Part shown: positions 17,318 to 26,200 of the stretch, one piece after another
Layout of the letters: the number at the start of each line of letters is the position of its first letter
Numbering within the stretch: the first letter of the stretch is position 1
Assembly (NCBI RefSeq): GCF_000716435.1
Contig: NZ_JNWO01000008.1
Location: 310,001-374,000 of the forward strand
Length of the DNA stretch: 64,000 nucleotides
Direction of reading: 5' to 3'
DNA from: Streptomyces xylophagus
GTDB taxonomy: Bacteria > Actinomycetota > Actinomycetes > Streptomycetales > Streptomycetaceae
The notes under the pieces: generated by a model
The model's input: only the letters and a program-made list of their open reading frames with translations
Database searches by the model: none
Told to the model about the DNA's origin: nothing
Made by a program: the position numbers and the translations under genes

Positions 17318-18241
17318 ATGACTCCCCCAGCATCCGCACCCGCACCCGCACCGGACGGATTCGAGCACGCCACAGCAGACGTCGGCGGCATCCGGCTCCA
17401 CTACGTGACCGGCGGATCAGGCCCCGCCGTGGTCCTCCTCCACGGCTGGCCGTTCAGCTGGATCGAATGGCGGGCCCTGATGCCCCTGCTCGCCGCACGC
17501 GGCTTCACGGTCGTCGCGCCCGACCTGCGCGGATCCGGCGACTCCCAGATCCCGCCCGGCCACTGGACCAAGCGCGAGGAGGCCGAGGATCTCCACCTCC
17601 TGCTGCGGCACCTGGGCCACGACCGGGCCTTCGTCGTCGGCACCGACGTCGGCGCGATGACCGCGCACGCCTGGGCCCAGGCCCGTCCCGACGACGTGAT
17701 CCGGCTGGTCCTCAGTGAGGCGTTCCTGCCCGGCCACGGCCTGGAGGAGCACATGAACCCCGCCACCGGCGGCTCCTGGCACTTCGGCTTCCACGCCCAG
17801 AGCGACCTGGCCGCCATGCTCACCGCCGGCAAGGAGGAGCCGTACCTCTCCGGTTTCTGGTCGCTGATGACCGGCGGCGGCATCACCGCCGCCGACCGCG
17901 CCGACCTGCTGCGCGCCCACACCCGCCCCGACGCGATGCGCGGCGGCTTCGAGCACTACGCCACCCTCGTCGAGGACGGGCAGGCGGCCCGCGCCGGCGC
18001 CCGCCTGACCATGCCCGTCCTCGTCCTGAACGGCGAACACGGCCTGCCCCAGGACGTGTTGCTCGCCGGTGCCCGCGCCGCCGCGACCGACGTGGACCAC
18101 GACACCGTCCCCGGAGCCGCGCACACCTTCGCTGCCGACAACCCGACCTGGACGGCCGACCGGCTCACCCGGTTCTTCACCACCCCGCCGGTCACAACTC
18201 CCGCTGCCACCAAGCCCGTTACCACCACTCCCGGCGCCTGA
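17318..18241 (+). CDS. Alpha/beta hydrolase with Asp nucleophile (epoxide hydrolase/dehalogenase type)
   Basis: The 307-residue protein has the oxyanion motif HGWP (42-45) and a nucleophile elbow reading VGTDVGAMTA, with Asp110 in place of Ser. That is the hallmark of epoxide hydrolases and haloalkane or fluoroacetate dehalogenases. The catalytic His lies in PGAAHTF near residue 270. It is the first gene of a two-gene unit with an NAD-epimerase-like protein under the divergent MarR regulator. Confidence 0.86.
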   Translation: MTPPASAPAPAPDGFEHATADVGGIRLHYVTGGSGPAVVLLHGWPFSWIEWRALMPLLAARGFTVVAPDLRGSGDSQIPPGHWTKREEAEDLHLLLRHLGHDRAFVVGTDVGAMTAHAWAQARPDDVIRLVLSEAFLPGHGLEEHMNPATGGSWHFGFHAQSDLAAMLTAGKEEPYLSGFWSLMTGGGITAADRADLLRAHTRPDAMRGGFEHYATLVEDGQAARAGARLTMPVLVLNGEHGLPQDVLLAGARAAATDVDHDTVPGAAHTFAADNPTWTADRLTRFFTTPPVTTPAATKPVTTTPGA

Positions 18242-18279
18242 CCCCCCGCCGGCCCGACACCGCACACGGAGCACTCCCC

Positions 18280-19179
18280 ATGCAGATCCTCGTCATCGGC
18301 GCCACCGGCTACGCGGGCCGCCGCGTCTCAGCCGCCCTCGCCCGCGCCGGACACACCGTCCTCGGCCTGGCCCGCGACACCTCCGCCCCCGCGGCCCGCG
18401 CGCTCACCGCGGACGAAGTCACCCCCGTCGAGGGCGACTTCACCAAGCCGGACACCTGGCGCGGACACCTCGACGGCACCGATGCGGTCGTCCACCTGCT
18501 GCTGGACATGAGCGACCCCGTCGGCGGCGACCAGCGCCTGTTCGCCGAACTGCTCGCCGCCCAGGAGCGCGACGGCCGCCGACGCCACCTGGTGTTCACC
18601 ACCGGCATCTCCTCCTACGGCCGCACCGGCCTCCCGCTCATGGACGAGACCACCCCCGGAAACCCCGAGAGCCCCATCGGCTTCCGCTTCACCCTGGAGA
18701 AGGAACTCGCCGCCTCCGGCCTCGCCCACACCGTGGTCCGCCCCGGCTTCCTGTACGGCGGCCCCGCGAGCACCTCCATGACCGGCCAGTGGTTCGCCGC
18801 CGCCGAGGCGGGCAACCCCGTCTTCTACGGCGACACCACCAAGCGCTGGAGCTGGGTCCACGTCGACGACCTCGCCGAGGCCTACGTCCGCATCCTCGAC
18901 AACCCCGCAGCCGTCGACGGGGAGACCTTCGTCATCGCCGACGACCAACGCCTCACCGCCCTGGACATGCAGCGCACCGCCGTACGCGCCGCCGGCTACA
19001 CCGGTGAGATAGCCCTGGAGAGCGCCGAGGCGGGCGGCATGCTGCAACTGGCCGCCGACCAGGACGAGTTGGTCACCAGCGCCAAGGCCCACCGCCTCCT
19101 GGGCTGGACCCCCCGCCACACCTCTTTCACCGACAACCCCACCCGGCACTACCGCGCCTGGGCCGAGAGCCGCTTCTGA
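18280..19179 (+). CDS. NAD(P)-binding atypical SDR / epimerase-like protein
   Basis: The 299-residue protein begins MQILVIGATGYAGRR, the glycine-rich Rossmann motif of extended and atypical short-chain dehydrogenases. The usual YxxxK catalytic pair is not obvious; the equivalent region reads TTGISSYGRTG. It could therefore be a non-classical epimerase, reductase or NmrA-like protein. It follows the hydrolase gene by 38 bp and ends just before a very strong terminator. Confidence 0.82.
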   Translation: MQILVIGATGYAGRRVSAALARAGHTVLGLARDTSAPAARALTADEVTPVEGDFTKPDTWRGHLDGTDAVVHLLLDMSDPVGGDQRLFAELLAAQERDGRRRHLVFTTGISSYGRTGLPLMDETTPGNPESPIGFRFTLEKELAASGLAHTVVRPGFLYGGPASTSMTGQWFAAAEAGNPVFYGDTTKRWSWVHVDDLAEAYVRILDNPAAVDGETFVIADDQRLTALDMQRTAVRAAGYTGEIALESAEAGGMLQLAADQDELVTSAKAHRLLGWTPRHTSFTDNPTRHYRAWAESRF

Positions 19180-19180
19180 C

Positions 19181-19233
19181 ACGACGCCGAAGGGCGCCCC
19201 GCAGGTGATCCGCGGGGCGCCCTTCGGCGTCGT
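19181..19233. terminator. Very strong bidirectional terminator
   Basis: A 22-bp perfect stem (19181-19202 with 19212-19233, core GAAGGGCGCCCCGC) closes a 9-base loop. It separates the convergent epimerase-like and serC genes. Confidence 0.9.
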
Positions 19234-19256
19234 AGAACCGTGTGACTGTACGGCGA

Positions 19257-20459
<1,203 letters not shown>

Positions 20460-21695
20460 TCAGTCGCCCGGCGTCAGCCGTACCGGCAGCTCGAAGATGT
20501 CGTTCTGCGTCACCACCGGCTTGTTGCGGAGTTCCGACGCCGGGACCGCCAGGTCCAGGTGCGGGAAACGCTCGTAGAGGGCCGGGAGTGCCACGTCCGC
20601 CTCCAGGCGGGACAGGGCCGCGCCCGGGCAGACGTGCGGGCCGTGGCCGAAGGAGATGTGGCGGTTCTCGCTGGTGCGGGTGATGTCGAACTCGCCGGCC
20701 GTCGGGCCGTGCGCCTGCTCGTCGCGGCCGATCGCGGCGTACGACACGATCAGCGCGTCCCCGGCCGGGAGGACCTTGTCGCCGACCTGGACGTCCTCCG
20801 TGGCGAAGCGGATCAGGACGTGCGAGGTGGGCGTCGAGTGGCGCAGGGTCTCCTCGGTCACCGACGACCAGTCGGCCTCGCCGGCCAGGACCAGGGCGCG
20901 CTGGACGGGGTGCGTCGACAGGTTGACGACCGCGTTGACGATCAGCGAGATCGTCGTCTCGTGGCCCGCCGCGACCATCAGCTGGAGCGTGGAGACGATC
21001 TCCTCGTCGGTGAGGTGGTCGCCCTCCTCGGAGGCCGCGATCAGGGCCGAGGTCAGGTCGTCGCCCGGCTCCGCGCGCTTCGCCGCGACCGTCTCGGCCA
21101 TGATGCCCGCGAGCTCCGTGAGCGTCGCGATGACCTCGGCCGGCGGGGTCTGCGTCGAGAAGAACTTCTCGAACAGCTCCTTCAGACGCGGGAGTCTGGC
21201 CTCCGCTATCCCCATGAGGTCGGCGATGACGAACATGGGCAGCGGGTACGCGAACTCTGCCTTGAGGTCCACGACTTCGCCCTCGACGGCCTCAACTCCG
21301 TTGAGCAGCCCCTCCGTCAGCTTCGCGATCCGCTCCCGCATCTGCTCCACCCGGCGCGGGGTGAGCGCCTGCGCGACCAGCGTGCGCATCCGGCGGTGGT
21401 CGGCGCCGTCCACGGTCAGCATCGAACGGCCCGGGTTCGCCAGCCCGATCAGCGGCCAGTCCGCGGGGATCTCACCGCGCTGCCAGGCACCCCAGACGTT
21501 GATGTCCTTCACCAGCCGCGGATCCGTGAGCAGCTGTTTCGCCTCGGCGTGATGCGTGACCGCCCACACGGGCACACCACCGGGCAGTTCTACGGCGGCC
21601 AGCGGACCGGCGGCGCGCAGCCTGGCGCTCTCGCCGTCCAGGTCGCCGACGAAGGGGTCCAGGACAATACGGGTCTCTTCGGTACCGGTGCTCAT
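20460..21695 (-). CDS. Cytochrome P450, CYP154-like, second P450 of the conservon
   Basis: The 411-residue protein has all P450 landmarks: AGHETT in the I helix (243-248), ExxR in the K helix (E282 to R285, EETLR), and the heme loop FGHGPHVCPG with Cys356. It follows a P450 that lacks ExxR, the CYP157/CYP154 pairing known from Streptomyces conservons, so CYP154 is the likely family. The substrate is unknown. It lies 65 bp after the first P450 gene. Confidence 0.9.
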   Translation of the reverse strand: MSTGTEETRIVLDPFVGDLDGESARLRAAGPLAAVELPGGVPVWAVTHHAEAKQLLTDPRLVKDINVWGAWQRGEIPADWPLIGLANPGRSMLTVDGADHRRMRTLVAQALTPRRVEQMRERIAKLTEGLLNGVEAVEGEVVDLKAEFAYPLPMFVIADLMGIAEARLPRLKELFEKFFSTQTPPAEVIATLTELAGIMAETVAAKRAEPGDDLTSALIAASEEGDHLTDEEIVSTLQLMVAAGHETTISLIVNAVVNLSTHPVQRALVLAGEADWSSVTEETLRHSTPTSHVLIRFATEDVQVGDKVLPAGDALIVSYAAIGRDEQAHGPTAGEFDITRTSENRHISFGHGPHVCPGAALSRLEADVALPALYERFPHLDLAVPASELRNKPVVTQNDIFELPVRLTPGD

Positions 21696-21760
21696 ACGGG
21701 ATCGCCTCCAGGGCAGGGCTCATGGCCAACGGGCAAAGGGCAGAACTCAGAACTCGGAAC

Positions 21761-22966
21761 TCAGAGCGCGGGGACCGGCGTGAACCGCACCGGCAGTGCG
21801 GTCAGGCCCCGCAGCCACGGCGAGGGCCTCCGTGTGAGGGACTCGGCCGGTACCGCCAGGTCGATGTCCGGCAGCCGGTCCAGTACGACCTCGATGCCCG
21901 TCCGCGCGACGACCTCGGCGACCTCCTGCGCGGGGAACGGACACCGGTGCTCCCCGTGCCCGAAGGAGAAGTGCGCGTTGTTGCCGCCGGTCAGCGCGGA
22001 GCCGTCGGTGCGGACCTGGGGGTCGGAGTTGGCGCCCTGGAGACCGAGGAGCAGCAGGTCGCCGGCGCGGATGCGGCGTCCGCCGAGCTGGGTGTCGCGG
22101 GAGGCCCAGCGCCCGGCCACGTTCTGCGTCGGGGTGTCCTCCCACAGCACCTCGTTCATCGCCTCGGCGACACTGTTGCGGCCGCCGAAGAGGGAGGCCG
22201 CGAAACGGTCGTCGGTCAGCATCAGGCGCAGCGAGTTGCCGATCCAGTCGGCGGTCGGCTGGTGGCCCGCCGCCATCATCACCATCAGGTCCTGGGCGAT
22301 CTCCACGTCGGAGAACCCGGAGGCGTGCGTGAGCATCCGCGACACGACGTCGTCGGCCGGCCGCTCCTTCCGGTCGGCCAGCAACTGCCCCATGGACTCG
22401 GCGAGATGGGTCTGCCCGGCGATCGCCCGCTCACGTCCGTCGATCATGTCGTTGAGCGCGGTGACCAGACCCGGGCCCTGCTCGTCCCGGAAGCCGTAGA
22501 GCCGGGCCAGGACCCGTACCGGCAGCAGCATCGCGTAGTCGCCGACGATGTCCGTCTCGCCCTTGGCGCAGATCCCGTCGATCAGCTCGTCCGCGAACTT
22601 CTCGGCGTAGCCGCGCAGTTCGGACGGGTCCACCGCCTCCAGCGCGTCGCTGATCATGCCGACGCGCTCACGGTGGCGCTCGCCGACCGTGTAGAGGATC
22701 GACGGCTGCTTACGGCCGATCATCGGCAGCAGCGGCCAGTCGTCGGGGATGTGGTCCCACTGGCTCCACAGGTCCGAGTCACGGCTGAACAGCACCGGAT
22801 CGCCGGTGACTTGATGCAGCTCGCGGTAGCCGAGCACCAGCCAGGCCGGGATGTCGCCGTCGAGCACCACCGGGGTCACGGCGCCGTGCGCACGCCTCAT
22901 CTCCCGGTACAGCTGCGCCGGTTCGGTCTGGAACCTGGGTCCACTCAGCGGTACGGGCGCGGTCAC
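21761..22966 (-). CDS. Cytochrome P450 lacking the ExxR motif (CYP157-like), first P450 of the conservon
   Basis: The 401-residue protein has the heme-binding loop FGHGEHRCPF (Cys342) and an I helix AGHQPT (233-238). Its K helix reads NEVLWEDTPT, so the invariant ExxR Arg is Trp275. Loss of ExxR is the recognised peculiarity of the CYP157 family. Its start overlaps the stop of cvnD by 4 bp, so it is part of the conservon operon. The heme Cys loop also has PF in place of PG. Confidence 0.9.
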   Translation of the reverse strand: MTAPVPLSGPRFQTEPAQLYREMRRAHGAVTPVVLDGDIPAWLVLGYRELHQVTGDPVLFSRDSDLWSQWDHIPDDWPLLPMIGRKQPSILYTVGERHRERVGMISDALEAVDPSELRGYAEKFADELIDGICAKGETDIVGDYAMLLPVRVLARLYGFRDEQGPGLVTALNDMIDGRERAIAGQTHLAESMGQLLADRKERPADDVVSRMLTHASGFSDVEIAQDLMVMMAAGHQPTADWIGNSLRLMLTDDRFAASLFGGRNSVAEAMNEVLWEDTPTQNVAGRWASRDTQLGGRRIRAGDLLLLGLQGANSDPQVRTDGSALTGGNNAHFSFGHGEHRCPFPAQEVAEVVARTGIEVVLDRLPDIDLAVPAESLTRRPSPWLRGLTALPVRFTPVPAL

Positions 22967-23601
22967 AGGGCCAACTCCTGGTGGGGGGCGGGGACTTGGG
23001 GGCGGGCGGGGCCCTGGGCGTCGTAGGAACTCTTGACGTGCTCGACCAGGGTGATCAGGACCTGTTTCGCGGACGCGCGGGAGCGGGCGTCGCAGTCGAG
23101 GAGGGGGACGTGCGGGTCGAGGTCGAGGGCCTCGCGGATCTGCTGCGGGGCGTAGGTGGGGCCGCCGAAGTCGTTGCAGGCCACGATGAAGGGGGTGCCG
23201 TGGTGTTCGAGGCGGTCGATGGCGTACCAGGAGTCGCCGATGCGGCGGGTGTCGACGAGGACGACCGCGCCGAGCGTGCCGGAGAACAGGCGGTCCCAGA
23301 GGAACCAGAACCGCTCCTGGCCGGGGGCGCCGAACAGGTACAGCACATTGCGGGCGTCGAGCGTGATGCGGCCGAAGTCGAAGGCGACCGTGGTCGCGGA
23401 CTTGCCGCGCACCTCGCTGATGTCGTCGACGGCCTCGCCGGCCTTCGTCATCGTCTCCTCGGTGTTGAGGGGACGTATCTCGCTGACCGAGCGGACCAGC
23501 GTGGTCTTGCCGACGCCGAAGCCGCCCACGACCACGATCTTCAGGCCGTTGTCGGCGGAGGCACCCAACGGGGTGCGCGCGTCAGAGGTTGCGGAGTCCA
23601 A
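22963..23601 (-). CDS. cvnD: Conservon GTPase-like ATP/GTP-binding protein CvnD
   Basis: The 212-residue protein has a P-loop GGFGVGKT (26-33), the switch region FGAPGQERF (matching the small-GTPase DxxGQE motif) and NDFGGP near the base-recognition position. This fits the MglA/CvnD group of small GTPases. It overlaps cvnC by 20 bp and the P450 gene by 4 bp. In conservons it works at the membrane with CvnA-C in a G-protein-like relay. Confidence 0.92.
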   Translation of the reverse strand: MDSATSDARTPLGASADNGLKIVVVGGFGVGKTTLVRSVSEIRPLNTEETMTKAGEAVDDISEVRGKSATTVAFDFGRITLDARNVLYLFGAPGQERFWFLWDRLFSGTLGAVVLVDTRRIGDSWYAIDRLEHHGTPFIVACNDFGGPTYAPQQIREALDLDPHVPLLDCDARSRASAKQVLITLVEHVKSSYDAQGPARPQVPAPHQELAL

Positions 23602-23926
23602 CGAGCACCTGTTCCAGGACGTCGGGATCGAGAACCGCCCCCCGCGGGTGCCGGGCGCTGACCCGGCCCGCCGCGAGAAGGTCGGAGAGGAGAATCTTGG
23701 TGATGCTCACCGGGAGCTTCAGTTCGGCCGCCAACTCCACGACTGCCGTGGGGTGTTCGGTGATCCGCAGGATCGCCGCGTGCTCCGACTGCATCCCGGT
23801 CACCGGATCGCACTCGGCGACCACGAGGGTCACCAGGTCGAACGGGCTGTCCGGTGCGGAGCGGGCGCGGCCTCCGGTGAGCGTGTAGAGGCGGTCGGGT
23901 GAGTCGTCCCTGCCGGGGCGGCTCAT
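23582..23926 (-). CDS. cvnC: Conservon DUF742 protein CvnC
   Basis: The 114-residue protein begins MSRPGRDDSPDRLYTLTGGR and has the DUF742 winged-helix-like core (TAVVELAAELKLPVSITKIL, then SDLLAAGRVSARHP). Its ATG overlaps the stop of cvnB. It is the third component of the conserved cvnABCD set. Confidence 0.92.
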   Translation of the reverse strand: MSRPGRDDSPDRLYTLTGGRARSAPDSPFDLVTLVVAECDPVTGMQSEHAAILRITEHPTAVVELAAELKLPVSITKILLSDLLAAGRVSARHPRGAVLDPDVLEQVLVGLRNL

Positions 23927-24330
23927 CACGAACGGGGTTCCGCGCGCAGGTGCTCGCCGAGCTGTTCCACCAGTTCGCTCATGTTGTGCCCGATCAGCCC
24001 CGCGTCCGCGTCCTCGGCGGTGACGAGGGCCAGGTGCGCGCCCTCGCCCGCCTCGACGATGAACAGCACCCCGCCGTAGAACTCGGTCATCGCGGAGCGC
24101 ACGCCCCCGCTGCCGTCGCCGAACTCCACCGACGCGCCGTGCGACAGCGACTGGATTCCGGCGGCGATCGCGGCGAGCTGGTCGGCCTGGTCGACGGAGA
24201 GTTCGGGCGTCCGGCACAGCTTCAGGCCGTCCCGGGACAGCACGAGCGCGTGCCGCGCGCCCGGGGTGCGCTCCAGGAGGCCCTCGATGAGCCAGGTGAG
24301 CTTCTCGTCGGCGGTGGTCGTGCCGGTCAT
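23926..24330 (-). CDS. cvnB: Conservon roadblock/LC7 protein CvnB
   Basis: The 134-residue protein is a roadblock/LC7 domain (KLTWLIEGLLERTPGARHAL, then VLSRDGL and GASVEFGDGSGG). Such proteins act as GTPase-activating or scaffold partners of MglA-type GTPases. It overlaps both cvnA and cvnC by a few bases, as in other conservons. Confidence 0.92.
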   Translation of the reverse strand: MTGTTTADEKLTWLIEGLLERTPGARHALVLSRDGLKLCRTPELSVDQADQLAAIAAGIQSLSHGASVEFGDGSGGVRSAMTEFYGGVLFIVEAGEGAHLALVTAEDADAGLIGHNMSELVEQLGEHLRAEPRS

Positions 24331-26033
24331 GACGTGGGGTTGCCTTCCGGGTGGGAGAGGGAGAGGGGCTCTGCTGATTCGGTGTGCTCGGGCTCCGACT
24401 CCGGTGCGGGCACGGCCTGTTCGGCCCCCGCGCCGCGTACGGCCTGCCGGAAGCTGTTGAAGCGGGCCGTCCGCGCGAGGGTGTCGTCGGCCGAGGGCGC
24501 GCGGCTCGGCTCGGGCGCCGCGGACGGGGACGCGGCACGCGCGCGTGCACGCTCGGCCTCCGCCAGCGCCTGACCCCGGCGCCGCTTGGGCAGGCCTTCG
24601 GGCAGGGTGTCCGGGACGTCCAGCACCGGTTCGGGCAGGGCGCCGCGGTCCGGCGACTCGTGCGTGGGCACCGGCTCCGGGTCCAGGTCGTCGAGGGCCC
24701 GCCCGGAGGCGTACGACACCCAGGGCTCCGCTACGGCCGCCGGTTCCGGCTCGGTCTCCGGCTCGGGCTCCTTCGTGAGCGCGGTCGGCGGCTCGGGGAG
24801 CGCGAGGGACTCCTGCGCCGCCACCGGGGCGTCCTGGGGCACCAGGATGTCCTGCGGTACGAGCATCAGGACGCCCGTGCCGCCGCGCGCGGAGGGCCGG
24901 TACGACACCTTCAGGCCGTACTTGCGGGCCAGCCGGCCCACGACCGCGAGGCCCAGCCGGGTGCCGGTGAGGCCGCCCAGTTCGGCGGAGTCGCCGGTCA
25001 CCGCCCGTTCCGCGCGCCGCAGTTGGATGTCGCCCATGACCAGACCGCTGTCCTCGACCGACAGGATGACCCCGGCCGGCACCTCCTCGACGTACACATG
25101 CACCTCGGCGCTCGGCGGCGAGAAGTTCGCCGCGTTGTCGAGGAGTTCGGCCAGCGCGTGCATCACGCCCTCGGCCGCGTGCCCGGCGACGGCGGCGTCG
25201 CTCGCGGAGTGCACCCGCACCCGCTGGTAGCCGCTGATCCGGCCCATCGCGCCGCGCAGGATCGACTCCATGGCGATCGGGCGGGCCCAACGGCGGCCGG
25301 AGCGGGCGCCGGTGAGGACGGCGACGGAGTCGGCCAGCCGGCCCGCCTGCGCGGTGCGGTGGTCGAGGTGGAGCAGGTCGGCGAGGACGTCCTCGTCCGA
25401 GTGCCGCTCCTCCATGCCGCGCAGGTCGGCGAGCATGCCGGTGGCCAACGCCTGCATACGGCCCGCCGCGTTGGCGGTCGCGGAGAGCGCGGCGGCCCGC
25501 TCGTAGGAGTCCCGGCGGGCGCGCTCCGTCAACTGCCTGTTCTCGGCGGTCAGTCGGGCGCGCTCCAGCTCGCTCTCCTCCGTGAGGCGGGTGCGCTCCT
25601 CGGCGAAGGACGTGGTGAGCCGCATCCGCTCCTGCGAGAAGTCGGAGATCAACCGGGCGCGTTCCTGCGAGAGTTCCGAGGTCAGCCGGGCCCGCTCGTG
25701 GGTCAGCTCCTCGGTCAGCTGCACGCGCTCCCGGTCGAACTCCGTGCTCAGCCGCGCCCGTTCCTGCAGCAGCCGCCCCGCGTCCAGCGTGACGGCCTCC
25801 AGCCGACGGCGGGTGATACGGACCGTCTGGTACGCGTGCGCGGCGATCGCGACCGCCGCGATCAGCAACAGCGCGCCGGCGGCCGCACCGCAGGCCATCG
25901 GGAGCCGCTTCGCATCGGGTGTCACATAGACAGCGCCGACGGCCGCGAGTCCGGCCAGTACGGCGGTGAGTATGGGGGCGGGGGCGACGGTGCGGAAGGT
26001 GGGGCGTTCGCCGGCAAGTATGGGGGCGGTCAT
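24327..26033 (-). CDS. cvnA: Conservon sensor histidine-kinase-like protein CvnA
   Basis: With ATG 26033 (GAGGA eight bases upstream) the protein has 568 residues. It has two membrane helices (about 20-65), then a long repetitive coiled coil built on an 'ERARLTxE' repeat, a helical segment with HLDHRTAQAGRLAD replacing a phospho-acceptor helix, and a HATPase domain (LAELLDNAANFSPP, then GLGLAVVGRLARKYGLKVSY in degenerate form TRLGLAVV). A Pro/Glu-rich tail follows. The frame is open to a GTG at 26141, but that part is a GTCCTCGG-type repeat. It probably senses a signal at the membrane for the CvnB-D relay. Confidence 0.9.
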   Translation of the reverse strand: MTAPILAGERPTFRTVAPAPILTAVLAGLAAVGAVYVTPDAKRLPMACGAAAGALLLIAAVAIAAHAYQTVRITRRRLEAVTLDAGRLLQERARLSTEFDRERVQLTEELTHERARLTSELSQERARLISDFSQERMRLTTSFAEERTRLTEESELERARLTAENRQLTERARRDSYERAAALSATANAAGRMQALATGMLADLRGMEERHSDEDVLADLLHLDHRTAQAGRLADSVAVLTGARSGRRWARPIAMESILRGAMGRISGYQRVRVHSASDAAVAGHAAEGVMHALAELLDNAANFSPPSAEVHVYVEEVPAGVILSVEDSGLVMGDIQLRRAERAVTGDSAELGGLTGTRLGLAVVGRLARKYGLKVSYRPSARGGTGVLMLVPQDILVPQDAPVAAQESLALPEPPTALTKEPEPETEPEPAAVAEPWVSYASGRALDDLDPEPVPTHESPDRGALPEPVLDVPDTLPEGLPKRRRGQALAEAERARARAASPSAAPEPSRAPSADDTLARTARFNSFRQAVRGAGAEQAVPAPESEPEHTESAEPLSLSHPEGNPTS

Positions 26034-26200
26034 GAAGGGGGTCCTCGGTCGGGTCCTCGGGCGTCTTTGGTCGGGGTCCTCAGTCGTCCTCGGTCGTGTC
26101 CTCGGGGGGTGCTCGTCGGGTTCCTGGGCGAGAAGCGACACCGGGTGCTCAACTGACGGTCACTATATGAGAGTTAGTGATCGAACTGGGGAGGTTCTGG

